Assembly: GCA_965249645.1 (NCBI GenBank)
Contig: CBDFML010000012.1
Span: 1,550,001-1,614,000, forward strand
Length of the DNA stretch: 64,000 bases
Direction of reading: 5' to 3'
DNA from: CAVOEB01 sp965249645
GTDB taxonomy: Bacteria; Pseudomonadota; Alphaproteobacteria; UBA828; JAPUJA01
The position numbers were made by a program, and so were the translations under genes. Below are positions 16,581 to 24,742 of this stretch, piece by piece; within the stretch, counting starts at the first letter, position 1; each line of letters opens with the position of its first letter. Below the pieces are notes generated by a model. The model was not told the origin of the DNA and did not search any database. It saw nothing but the letters and a program-made list of their open reading frames with translations.

Positions 16581-18077
16581 ATGCCCCAACTGAAGCGTTC
16601 CGAATGGTACGACACGGCGCGTAACGTCAACTGGACGCCCAAATACGTTCCGTTCGAAGAGATATTCCCGAAGGAATTATCGGACGCCTTCGAATTGCCT
16701 GTAGAAGAATGGGAAACCTTCGACGAAAACTACAAGGACACCTTCCGGGATTACGTGCACGTTCAGCGCGAAAAGGACGCCCACGCGTATTCGATCCGGT
16801 CAGCGCTCGAGCGCTCAAAACTCTACGATGAGGCCGATCCGGGCTGGCGGAATCTTGTAAAAGCCCACTATGGCGGCGTGTCGATCGTTGAAATGTCGGC
16901 TGGCGTGTTGCAGGGCCGCTTCGCACGGTTCTCCAAATCCCCCTCACAGCGCAATATCTGCGTTCTGGGGACTCTCGATGAGATTCGTCACGCGCAGATC
17001 CATCTCTATTTCGCCTACGAGCACATCAAGAAAGACCCCCAGTTTGATTGGGCGCTCAAGGCGTTCCATACGAACAACTGGGTCGCGATTTCGGTCAAAC
17101 ATCTGCTCGACGACATGGAGCAGCGCGACGTCATCGCCTCGACCATCATGACCAATCTGATTTTTGAAGTCGCGTTTACGAACCTGCAGTTCGTCGGGCT
17201 GTCGGCGGATGCCCATGCGGCGGGCGATCACACCTTCGAACACCTGATCCAGAGCATCCAGACCGACGAGGCGCGCCACGCGCAAATCTGCAACCCGGTG
17301 ATTCGCATGGCCGTGCGCAACGGCAAAAAGGATGAATGCCAGGAACTCATGGAGATGGCGTTCTGGCGAATGTGGCGCATCTTCGCTCTCGTCTCAGGCA
17401 ATGCCATGGATTACGGCACGCCTTTGCACGCCCGTGAACGTTCGTTCAAGGAGTTCATGCACGAGTGGGTGATTACACAGTTCGAGCGCCAACTCATCGA
17501 TCTCGGGCTCGACCGGCCATGGTATTGGGAGACCTTCTTGCGCGATATCGAGACCTTTCACCACCAGCAACATATCGGCGTCTGGCTATGGCGCTGTACC
17601 CTGTGGTGGGACGATAATGCGGGCGTGACCGCCGCAGAACGCGAGTGGCTCGAAGAGAAATATCCCGGCTGGAACAACACCTACGGCAAGCTGTGGGACG
17701 TGATTGCTGAAAACATCGCCGAAGGGCGTTTGGAACGGACCATTCCCCAGGCCGGCGCGCTGATCTGCAACATGAGCCAGGCCGCGATCAGCGGCCAATG
17801 CGGCGACGAATGGGACGTCAAGGACTACTACATCGATCACGAGGGGCGGCGCTACCACTTCGGCTCGGAGGTCGATCGCTGGATATTTACGCGTGATCCG
17901 GACCGCTACAAAGACTACCCATCGTTTACGGACCGGGAATTGTCCGGCGAGGTCCCGGACGAACTCTTCGGTTTTCTCTCCTTCATGGGCCTGCAGCCGG
18001 GCTACGACTCGGGGACGGATTCCCGCAATTACGAGTGGATCAAGGATTACTACACGAAGAAAGAGGCCGCTGAGTAA
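16581..18077 (+). CDS. Soluble diiron monooxygenase, hydroxylase alpha subunit (TmoA-like)
   Basis: A 498-residue protein collinear with toluene-4-monooxygenase TmoA. All six diiron ligands are present: Glu104, Glu134 and His137 (DEIRH), Glu196, Glu230 and His233 (DEARH). The catalytic-pocket Thr200 and Gln227 are also kept. The pocket position equivalent to TmoA Ile100 is Val100, while the Ala at 107 is retained. The C-terminal YHFGSEVDRWIF stretch is also conserved. Such enzymes hydroxylate aromatics or epoxidise alkenes with O2 and electrons from a ferredoxin and reductase. It is the first gene of an A-B-D-E operon; genes for the ferredoxin (C) and reductase (F) are not adjacent. Substrate not determinable. 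Confidence 0.93.
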   Translation: MPQLKRSEWYDTARNVNWTPKYVPFEEIFPKELSDAFELPVEEWETFDENYKDTFRDYVHVQREKDAHAYSIRSALERSKLYDEADPGWRNLVKAHYGGVSIVEMSAGVLQGRFARFSKSPSQRNICVLGTLDEIRHAQIHLYFAYEHIKKDPQFDWALKAFHTNNWVAISVKHLLDDMEQRDVIASTIMTNLIFEVAFTNLQFVGLSADAHAAGDHTFEHLIQSIQTDEARHAQICNPVIRMAVRNGKKDECQELMEMAFWRMWRIFALVSGNAMDYGTPLHARERSFKEFMHEWVITQFERQLIDLGLDRPWYWETFLRDIETFHHQQHIGVWLWRCTLWWDDNAGVTAAEREWLEEKYPGWNNTYGKLWDVIAENIAEGRLERTIPQAGALICNMSQAAISGQCGDEWDVKDYYIDHEGRRYHFGSEVDRWIFTRDPDRYKDYPSFTDRELSGEVPDELFGFLSFMGLQPGYDSGTDSRNYEWIKDYYTKKEAAE

Positions 18078-18134
18078 GCCGGCGTCGCAAGCTTCGAGCC
18101 CGTGTAGCAACAATAGTTTAGAGAGGCGGGAACC

Positions 18135-18392
18135 GTGACGGGTCACAAGCTCCATGTCGCCTACAATTTCGAAGGCGGCTACGAATACAAGATGCTCGCT
18201 GTCGATCCCGAGGTCACCATGGACGAGTTTGCCCAGATGTGCGCAGACACAATGGTCGGCGTTGAGGTGCGTCCGCGGGAAGGAACGCTGCGGGTCCGCA
18301 AGCAGGAAGATAATGAGCCTCATCCTCGCGACATGAAGATCAGCGAGACCGACTGGATCGACGCCGAACCGGTCGTCGTCTATTACGAATAG
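18135..18392 (+). CDS. Diiron monooxygenase hydroxylase gamma subunit (TmoB-like)
   Basis: An 85-residue ubiquitin-like subunit, the same length as TmoB, with the family core RPREGTLRVRKQ and HPRDMKI near the middle and an acidic C-terminal end. In toluene monooxygenases this protein packs on the alpha subunit of the hydroxylase. The start is a GTG at 18135 with a purine-rich GAGAGGCGGGA upstream. It follows the alpha subunit by 57 bases and precedes the effector protein by 34, in the canonical order except that the Rieske ferredoxin is missing after it. Confidence 0.9.
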   Translation: MTGHKLHVAYNFEGGYEYKMLAVDPEVTMDEFAQMCADTMVGVEVRPREGTLRVRKQEDNEPHPRDMKISETDWIDAEPVVVYYE

Positions 18393-18426
18393 GCGCGCCC
18401 AGACGCCTTAGAGGAGAGTCCCGGTC

Positions 18427-18723
18427 ATGGCGGAGCGATCGAAGAACATGGCGGGCCCGGTGGTCCGCGCGGGCGATATCGCCCAAGCCGTTGCCGAGGC
18501 CGCCGAGATCGACAACCCAGATAAGGAAATATTTGTCGAGGACCACGGGGCGTACCTGCGGATCGAGGCCGATGGCGGGCTGATTATCCGCGAAGACACA
18601 GTATCGGAAATTCTTGGTCGGCCGTTCTTGATCCGTGATCTCGAGGTCAGTTTGAGTGGATTTTCGGGCTTCATCGACACCCAGGATGAGCACGTGCGTT
18701 TCTATCTGGAGAAAACGCTTTAG
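18427..18723 (+). CDS. Diiron monooxygenase effector/coupling protein (TmoD/MmoB-like)
   Basis: A 98-residue protein of the MmoB/DmpM effector family. Matching blocks to TmoD are GPVVRAGD, AEIDNPDKEI, VEDHGAYLRIEA, LGRPFLIRDLE and VRFYLEKT. The effector binds the hydroxylase and tunes oxygen activation and substrate access. GAGGAGA lies eight bases before the ATG; an internal ATG at residue 8 is a possible alternative. It lies directly between the gamma and beta subunit genes. Confidence 0.9.
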   Translation: MAERSKNMAGPVVRAGDIAQAVAEAAEIDNPDKEIFVEDHGAYLRIEADGGLIIREDTVSEILGRPFLIRDLEVSLSGFSGFIDTQDEHVRFYLEKTL

Positions 18724-18756
18724 GCCTGCGCCGAATGCGCGCCGAAGGAGAATTTC

Positions 18757-19791
18757 ATGGCGAACGATAAAGCTCCCCCGATGTCAAACGAGGCAGATTA
18801 CGATCTGCCTGAAGGCGCCAAGCCGCTCAAAACCTGGAGCTACCTGGCGGGAAACAAACGCCGGCCGAGCGAGTACGAAGTCGTCAGCACTCGACTGTTC
18901 TATAACCGTGACGACCCCGATCGGCCCTGGACCATCGGCCTCAATCAGCCGCTCAACGTCTGGTACAAAAAGTACGCCAACGGGTCGCCACTCAGTCATG
19001 ATACCTGGGACGATTTCCGCGACCCCGACCAGATGACCTATCGGACTTACACGGTGATTCAGGATGGCCAGGAAAATTACGTCGACGGGTTGATCGAGCA
19101 CAACGCCGGGATTGGCGACGACAAGGATTATCCGGACGAGTGGACACAAACGCTGGCGAGCCTCTACGCGCCGAGTCGCTATCCCCTTCACACGGTTCAG
19201 ATGGCGTCGTCCTATCTGTTCCACATGGCGCCGGCGAGCACGATCGGTATTTGCTCGGCATTTCAAGCATCCGACCAGCTCCGCTGGGTCTCACGGACTG
19301 CCTACCGCACCGTTGAACTAGCAAACCATCGCCCCGGATTCGGCTTTAACGAAAACGAGCGGGCCCACTGGGAAGATGACGACGCGTGGCAGGGATTCCG
19401 GGAGCTCATGGAGAAGATCCTGGTTGCCCGCGATTGGGGTGAGACGTTCACAAGCCTCTGCCTCGTCGCGAAACCCGCCATCGACGAAACGATTTTTCGG
19501 CAACTTGGGAATACGGCCAAAGCGCAGGGCGATTCATTGCTGAGCCTGCTTGCGGAGGCTGCCTTGCGCGATTGCGACCGTTCCCGCCGCTGGGCCGGAG
19601 AACTCGTCCGGTTCCTGCAGGAAAAAGATGGCAACCAGAAGCATCTCGACGATTGGGTTGCGAAATTGGTTCCGTTGGCCGACGCGGCGATCGAAAGTTT
19701 CTGCGCCGCCTTGCCCGACAGCGAAGGCGCTGGCGACGCGGCGAAGCGCGACACTCAGATTTTCCGTAAAAGCCTCGGGCTCGGGGCCTGA
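18757..19791 (+). CDS. Diiron monooxygenase hydroxylase beta subunit (TmoE-like)
   Basis: A 344-residue beta subunit collinear with TmoE: LKTWSYLAGNKRRPSEYEVV at the N-terminus, then LNVWYKKYANGSPL, DPDQMTYRTYTVIQDGQENY, MAPASTIGICSAFQASDQLR, and WQGFRELMEKILVARDWGE. The beta subunit shares the alpha fold but lacks the diiron site and forms the alpha2beta2gamma2 hydroxylase. The C-terminus is somewhat longer than in TmoE. AAGGAG is well placed before the ATG. It is the last gene of the operon; no reductase gene follows before the convergent E1 genes. Confidence 0.92.
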   Translation: MANDKAPPMSNEADYDLPEGAKPLKTWSYLAGNKRRPSEYEVVSTRLFYNRDDPDRPWTIGLNQPLNVWYKKYANGSPLSHDTWDDFRDPDQMTYRTYTVIQDGQENYVDGLIEHNAGIGDDKDYPDEWTQTLASLYAPSRYPLHTVQMASSYLFHMAPASTIGICSAFQASDQLRWVSRTAYRTVELANHRPGFGFNENERAHWEDDDAWQGFRELMEKILVARDWGETFTSLCLVAKPAIDETIFRQLGNTAKAQGDSLLSLLAEAALRDCDRSRRWAGELVRFLQEKDGNQKHLDDWVAKLVPLADAAIESFCAALPDSEGAGDAAKRDTQIFRKSLGLGA

Positions 19792-19838
19792 TCGCTTCCT
19801 AGGTTTAACGCCCTAGACCACGAGAACCCACGCAGGCA

Positions 19839-20858
19839 CTAAGCGCCACCGTACGCCACTGTATCGCGGATAACCTGTTCGATACGCGCGTTGTCGGGAA
19901 GCCAGAGATCCTCCAGCGCGGGACTGAACGGTACAGGTGTGTGCGGCGCGGTGATCCTTTGAACCGGCGCCTTGAGTTTGCCGAAAAGCTGCTCGTTGAC
20001 GAGCGACGATATGTCGCCCGCGATATTGCAACGCGGCGTGGCCTCGTCGATGACGACTACGCGGCCGGTATTCTCGGCACTCTCCAGAATAGTATCGTCG
20101 TCGAGTGGCGACGTCGTGCGCAAGTCGATAATCTCGCAATCGACGCCGTCCCCCTCCAACGTTGCGGCCACTTCCTTCGCCCGGCTCACCATCAACCCAT
20201 GGGTCACGATTGTAACGTCGCTGCCTTCGCGAACGTAATTCGCTTCGCCGAGCGGAATGGCGTAAGGCTCCTCCGGCACGTCGCCCGTCGTTTCGAAGAG
20301 CGCCTTGTGCTCGCAGAATACGACCGGGTCGTTGTCCCGGATCGACGCGATAAGCAGCCCCTTGACCTCGTAGGGCGAAGAGGGAATGACGCATTTAAGG
20401 CCCGGAACATGGGTGAAGATCGGGTGCAGCGACTGAGAATGCTGCGCCGCCGCCCGCAATCCCGCCCCGATCGCGGTGCGAATGACCACGGGCGTGGTCG
20501 CCTTGCCGCCAAACATGTAACGGAACTTGGCGGCCTGGTTGTAAATCTGGTCGAAACAAACCCCGAGGAAATCGCAGAACATCAGCTCGACGACCGGCCG
20601 GTACCCGGCACTCGCCGCGCCCACCGCCGCCCCGATAAAGGCGGACTCACTGATCGGCGTATCCATGATGCGGTCGCCGCCGTATTTGGCATAGAGGCCC
20701 GAAGTCAGACCGAAGGCACCGCCCCAGGCCTCGTCTTCCATGTCGGTGCCGGCGCCGCCGACCACGTCTTCGCCTATGACGATGATCTTCTCGTCGCGGG
20801 CCATCTCCTGGTCGAGGGCTTCGATGATCGCCTGCCGGTATGAGATCTTGCGCGCCAT
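19839..20858 (-). CDS. Alpha-ketoacid/acetoin dehydrogenase E1 component, beta subunit
   Basis: A 339-residue transketolase-like E1 beta subunit: VIGEDVVGGAGTDMEDEAWGG near the N-terminus, DTPISESAFIGAAVGAA, QIYNQAAKFRYMFGG, and the C-terminal domain with VIDEATPRCNIAGDI. With the adjacent alpha subunit it forms the thiamine-diphosphate E1 of pyruvate, branched-chain 2-oxoacid or acetoin dehydrogenase complexes. GGGGAGAG precedes the ATG. No E2 (lipoyl) or E3 gene follows. It converges on the diiron monooxygenase operon. Confidence 0.9.
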   Translation of the reverse strand: MARKISYRQAIIEALDQEMARDEKIIVIGEDVVGGAGTDMEDEAWGGAFGLTSGLYAKYGGDRIMDTPISESAFIGAAVGAASAGYRPVVELMFCDFLGVCFDQIYNQAAKFRYMFGGKATTPVVIRTAIGAGLRAAAQHSQSLHPIFTHVPGLKCVIPSSPYEVKGLLIASIRDNDPVVFCEHKALFETTGDVPEEPYAIPLGEANYVREGSDVTIVTHGLMVSRAKEVAATLEGDGVDCEIIDLRTTSPLDDDTILESAENTGRVVVIDEATPRCNIAGDISSLVNEQLFGKLKAPVQRITAPHTPVPFSPALEDLWLPDNARIEQVIRDTVAYGGA

Positions 20859-20876
20859 AATCGTCTCTCCCCGGGT

Positions 20877-21845
20877 TCAGTAGCTGATATAGACGTCGGT
20901 GAGCAGGTCTTCGGGTCCCGGCTCGGGACTCGACCTCGCAAAGGCCACCGCATCCTCGATGAGCGTTGCGATTTCGCCATCGATTGCCGCAAGAGCGTCG
21001 GGCTCGACCAGCGCCATCTCGGTCACCCGGCGGGTGAAGTTGACAATGCAATCCCTCGTCTCGCGAATTTTCACCACATCCTTGGCATCGCGGTAGGTCT
21101 GGGCGTCGCCTTCCTCGTGGCCGTAATAGCGATTGACCTGGCATTCGATCAGCGACGGCCCGCCGCCGGCCCGCGCCCGCTCGATCGCTTCGCCCGCTGC
21201 CTCGTAGACGGCGAAGAAGTCGTGACCGTCGACGGTCACTCCCGGCATGCCGAAACCGCCCGCGCGATCCGCCACGTTGCCGCAAGCGACCGACCATTTG
21301 CTCGACGTCGCCTCGGCCCAGCCGTTGTTCTCGCAGACGAAGACGCAAGGAAGGTTCCAAACCTTCGCCAGATTGAGGCTTTCAAAGGTCGTGCCCTGGT
21401 TCGAGCCGCCGTCGCCGAAGAAGGCAACCGCCACCCGTCCCTTGCCGTCGAGTTTGGCGGCGAGGCCAGCGCCGCAGACCAGCGGCGGGCCGCCGCCCAC
21501 GATGCCGTTCGCGCCCAGCATGCCCTTGTCGAGATCGGCGATATGCATGGAGCCGCCCTTGCCCCGACACAACCCCGTCACCTTGCCGAAAAGCTCGGCC
21601 ATCATGCCCTCGACATCGCATCCCTTGGCAATGCAGTGGCCGTGACCGCGGTGGGTGCTCGAGATTCGGTCCTCGTCGGTGAGGTGCATCATGATGCCGG
21701 ACCCGCAAGCTTCCTCGCCGGCGTAGAGGTGAACGAACCCCGGCATGTCGCCGGTTGCGAATTCCTTTTGTATCCGTTCCTCGAACTCGCGGATGGTCCT
21801 CATCATTCGATAAGCGCGAAGCGCGTCGTCCTTCGATAGCTGCAT
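20877..21845 (-). CDS. Alpha-ketoacid/acetoin dehydrogenase E1 component, alpha subunit
   Basis: A 322-residue E1 alpha subunit. The thiamine-diphosphate/Mg2+ motif runs from GDGGSNQG to CENN, and the substrate-channel sequence HRGHGHCIAKG is conserved. It is followed 18 bases later by the beta subunit. The overall features resemble AcoA-type acetoin dehydrogenases at least as much as PdhA, but the substrate cannot be decided by eye. GGGGAGA lies nine bases before the start. It diverges from three SDR genes across a 162-base gap, so the two units may share control. Confidence 0.9.
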   Translation of the reverse strand: MQLSKDDALRAYRMMRTIREFEERIQKEFATGDMPGFVHLYAGEEACGSGIMMHLTDEDRISSTHRGHGHCIAKGCDVEGMMAELFGKVTGLCRGKGGSMHIADLDKGMLGANGIVGGGPPLVCGAGLAAKLDGKGRVAVAFFGDGGSNQGTTFESLNLAKVWNLPCVFVCENNGWAEATSSKWSVACGNVADRAGGFGMPGVTVDGHDFFAVYEAAGEAIERARAGGGPSLIECQVNRYYGHEEGDAQTYRDAKDVVKIRETRDCIVNFTRRVTEMALVEPDALAAIDGEIATLIEDAVAFARSSPEPGPEDLLTDVYISY

Positions 21846-22007
21846 GACGATTATCTCCCCGATGGCCGCGTCGCAAGCGTGCGTGCGTTAATGGAGTGTA
21901 GCGCTTTCCCGGAGATATGAGCAATCCGCGATCTACGGCCTCTGGCGGTTTGCGCGCGGCTCACCCATAATCACCGTCCATTAAGACTGAGACGTGGGAG
22001 AAGAGCT

Positions 22008-22805
22008 ATGGGTCGGCTGGACGGCAAAGTCGCGATTGTCACGGGCGGCGCCTCGGGCATAGGGAGGGCCAGCGCGATCCGGCTTGCCGAAGAAGGCGCC
22101 AGGGTGGCGATTGCGGACCGGAACACCGCTGACGGCGAGATCGCGACCAAGGAAATTACGGACGCCGGCGGCGAGGCGATCTTTCTCGAGCACGACGTCT
22201 CGAGCGAGGACCAGTGGAAGTCCGTCATCGCGGCGGTGCTCGAGCGTTACGACCGGCTCGACGTGATGGTCAACAATGCCGGGATCCAATTCTCCAAGTC
22301 GGTCGAGGACACCACCATCGAGGATTGGAACCAAATCATGAGAATCAACGCCGACGGCGTGTTTCTCGGCACGAAATTCGCCATCGAAGCCATGAAGAAG
22401 AACGATCCGGTGGGCGGCTCAATCATCAATATGTCGTCGACCTACGGCATGATCGGTGAAGCGATCAACGCCGCCTACTGCGCAAGCAAGGGCGCGGTGA
22501 TGAATTTTACCAAGTCGGTCGCCCTTCACTGCGGCAAATCGGGCTACAACATCCGGGTCAACTCGGTCCATCCGGGCGCCGTGCGCACGCCGCTCACCGA
22601 CGTCGAAATCAACGACATCGTCGCGGCCAAGGGCTACGACAGCGTCGAGGAAGCGCTGGAGAAGGAATGGGCGCCCATTCACCCTATCGGCCGGATCGGC
22701 GAACCGATCGACATCGCCAACGGTGTGGTCTATCTCGCCTCCGACGAATCAAGCTTCATGACCGGCGCTGAACTGGTTATCGACGGCGGGATGATCGCCC
22801 AATGA
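22008..22805 (+). CDS. SDR family oxidoreductase, tandem copy 1
   Basis: Classical SDR of 265 residues with GGASGIG, NNAG, MSSTYG and the YCASK catalytic pair. GGGAG lies eight bases before the ATG. Its stop overlaps the start of the next SDR by four bases (ATGA). Copies 1 and 2 are very close, sharing for instance the HCGKSGYNIRVNSVHPG region, with the third more diverged. An acidic residue at the end of the second strand (IADRN) suggests NAD(H). Substrate unknown; position next to the E1 and monooxygenase genes suggests oxidation of an alcohol intermediate. Confidence 0.93.
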   Translation: MGRLDGKVAIVTGGASGIGRASAIRLAEEGARVAIADRNTADGEIATKEITDAGGEAIFLEHDVSSEDQWKSVIAAVLERYDRLDVMVNNAGIQFSKSVEDTTIEDWNQIMRINADGVFLGTKFAIEAMKKNDPVGGSIINMSSTYGMIGEAINAAYCASKGAVMNFTKSVALHCGKSGYNIRVNSVHPGAVRTPLTDVEINDIVAAKGYDSVEEALEKEWAPIHPIGRIGEPIDIANGVVYLASDESSFMTGAELVIDGGMIAQ

Positions 22806-23602
22806 GCGGCCGGGTCGCGGGCAAGGTCGCCATCGTCACTGGCGCCGCCTCGGGTATCGGGCGGATGAGCGCGATCCGGCTCGGCCAGGAAGGCGCCAAG
22901 CTGGCCATTGCGGACCTGAACGTCGTCGACGGCCAAAGCGCAACCCAGGAGATCGGGGATGCCGGCGGCGATGCGATCTTTGTCGAGCTTGACGTAACAA
23001 ACGAGAACCAATGGAAAGCCGTGATCGCGGAGGTACTTGAGCAGTTCGGCCACCTCGACGTGATCGTCAACTGCGCCGGAATCAGTATTTCCCATTCGGT
23101 CGAGGACACGCCCCTCGAGGAGTGGGAGCAAATCATGAGCGTCAACGCCGATGGCGTCTTTCTGGGCACCAAATACGCCATCGAGGCGATGAAGAAAAAC
23201 GGACCGGCGGGCGGTTCGATCGTCAACATCTCGTCGGCCTACGGCATGATTGGCGAGGCCCTGAACGCGGCCTACTGCGCCAGCAAGGGCGCGGTGATGA
23301 ATTTCACCAAGTCGGCGGCTCTTCACTGCGGCAAGTCGGGCTACAACATCCGGGTCAACTCGGTCCATCCAGGCGTCGTGCGCACGCCAATGACCGACGT
23401 CGAAATCGACGAAATTGTCGAAGCGAAGGGCTACGGCAGCGTCGAGGAGGCAGTGAAGACGGAGTGGGCGCCGGCTCATCCTATCGGCCGAATCGGCGAG
23501 CCGATCGACATCGCCAACGGTATCGTCTATCTCGCCTCCGATGAATCGAGCTTCATGACCGGCGCCGAGCTGGTCATCGATGGCGGGATGATCGCACAAT
23601 GA
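22802..23602 (+). CDS. SDR family oxidoreductase, tandem copy 2
   Basis: A 266-residue SDR. It overlaps its upstream and downstream neighbours by four bases each, so all three are translationally coupled. Motifs are GAASGIG, NCAG in place of NNAG, ISSAYG and YCASK. The Asn-to-Cys change in the structural NNAG motif is notable because that Asn helps to stabilise the central strand. The rest closely follows copy 1. Confidence 0.93.
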   Translation: MSGRVAGKVAIVTGAASGIGRMSAIRLGQEGAKLAIADLNVVDGQSATQEIGDAGGDAIFVELDVTNENQWKAVIAEVLEQFGHLDVIVNCAGISISHSVEDTPLEEWEQIMSVNADGVFLGTKYAIEAMKKNGPAGGSIVNISSAYGMIGEALNAAYCASKGAVMNFTKSAALHCGKSGYNIRVNSVHPGVVRTPMTDVEIDEIVEAKGYGSVEEAVKTEWAPAHPIGRIGEPIDIANGIVYLASDESSFMTGAELVIDGGMIAQ

Positions 23603-24396
23603 GCGGCCGGGTCGCCGGCAAGGTCGCCATCGTCACCGGCGCCGCCTCGGGCATCGGGCAGGCGAGCGCCATGATGCTGGCACGGGAAGGCGCCAAGGTC
23701 GTCATTACCGATCTTGACGGCACGGCGGGCCAGGCGATGACTGAGGCAATCGTCGCGGAAGGCGGGGAAGCGGTTTTCCTGCATCAGGACGTGACCGACG
23801 AGCAGCGTTGGAAAGAGGTCGTCGCCGAGACACTGGAGCGCTTCGACCGGCTCGACATCCTGCACAACAACGCCGGTGTGCAAAAATCCAAGACCGTCGA
23901 GGAAGCGACGCTCGCGGATTGGCATTTCCACATGCGCGCCAACGCACGGGGCTTATTTCTCGGCACGAGAGAAGCGATCGGCGCAATGAAGAAGAACGGC
24001 GCTGCCGGCGGCTCGATCATCAACACCGTGTCCACCTACGGCGTTGTCGGTGAAGAATTCAATGCGCCTTATTGTGCGAGCAAGGGGGCTGCGCGCAATT
24101 TTACCAAGGCGGCGGCGCTTCATTGCGGCAAGGCCGGCTACAATATCCGGGTCAACGCGGTGCATCCGGGCTGCGTGGTGACGCCGTTGGTCGAGCAGGA
24201 GCTTTCCGACACGCTGGTTCTCACGGGGTCGGACGACGCCGACGCGTTGTGGGAGGATTGGCGCAATGAGCATCCGATCGGTCGGCTGGGCGAGCCCGAC
24301 GACATCGCCTTCGGCGTGCTGTATCTGGCGTCGGACGAAGCGAGTTTCGTCACCGGCGCCGATCTGGTGATCGACGGCGGATACCTCGCCCAATAG
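23599..24396 (+). CDS. SDR family oxidoreductase, tandem copy 3
   Basis: A 265-residue SDR. Its N-terminal stretch is almost identical in DNA to that of copy 2 (SGRVAGKVAIVTGAASGIG), while the middle and substrate loop (LVLTGSDDADALWEDWRNEH) differ strongly. It retains NNAG, TVSTYG and YCASK. This indicates duplication followed by substrate-loop divergence, possibly with gene conversion at the 5' end. Seventeen bases separate it from the small CxxC protein gene downstream. Confidence 0.93.
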   Translation: MSGRVAGKVAIVTGAASGIGQASAMMLAREGAKVVITDLDGTAGQAMTEAIVAEGGEAVFLHQDVTDEQRWKEVVAETLERFDRLDILHNNAGVQKSKTVEEATLADWHFHMRANARGLFLGTREAIGAMKKNGAAGGSIINTVSTYGVVGEEFNAPYCASKGAARNFTKAAALHCGKAGYNIRVNAVHPGCVVTPLVEQELSDTLVLTGSDDADALWEDWRNEHPIGRLGEPDDIAFGVLYLASDEASFVTGADLVIDGGYLAQ

Positions 24397-24412
24397 ACGG
24401 AGAAGAGACGAG

Positions 24413-24742
24413 ATGTGTGGTCTATGTGGCGCGCTTGCGGGAGGACGGCACTGGTCGGACGGCGCCGGGCGCGAAGGATTCGAGGCCAGCGACAAATACC
24501 GGACCCGGCGCGAAGAGCGCCGACGGCGCACCGCTCTGATCAATCGGCTCCTCGCTTCGCGGGGCCTCACCATCGAAGACTGGGCCGGCACCAGCTACGT
24601 GCTGCATTCCAAGCGTGGCGCCGTGGCCGAGGTATCGACCCTGCCTGACCTCTGGCTGGCGATCGAGCGTGAAACCGGCGAGGCAATTGATCCGCTGGAT
24701 CCCGCTCTGCTCACCGCGGCGCGCCGAGGTCTCAATGATTGA
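24413..24742 (+). CDS. Small conserved-looking protein with N-terminal CxxC, coupled to a CobW GTPase
   Basis: A 109-residue protein beginning MCGLCGALAGGRHWSD, with a Cys-x-x-Cys pair at residues 2-5, a basic central helix (RTRREERRRRTALINRLL) and a DWAGTSYVL segment. I do not recognise a named family with certainty. The gene overlaps the start of the CobW-type GTPase by eight bases, so translation is probably coupled and the two may act together, for example as a metal-binding client or partner. GGAGA precedes the ATG. No signal peptide or membrane segment is visible. Confidence 0.75.
   Translation: MCGLCGALAGGRHWSDGAGREGFEASDKYRTRREERRRRTALINRLLASRGLTIEDWAGTSYVLHSKRGAVAEVSTLPDLWLAIERETGEAIDPLDPALLTAARRGLND

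Noticed and set aside
16581..18077. Diiron monooxygenase considered as methane or phenol hydroxylase
   Set aside because: Subunit order, gamma subunit length and alignment are toluene-4-monooxygenase-like; methane monooxygenase has a different subunit set.
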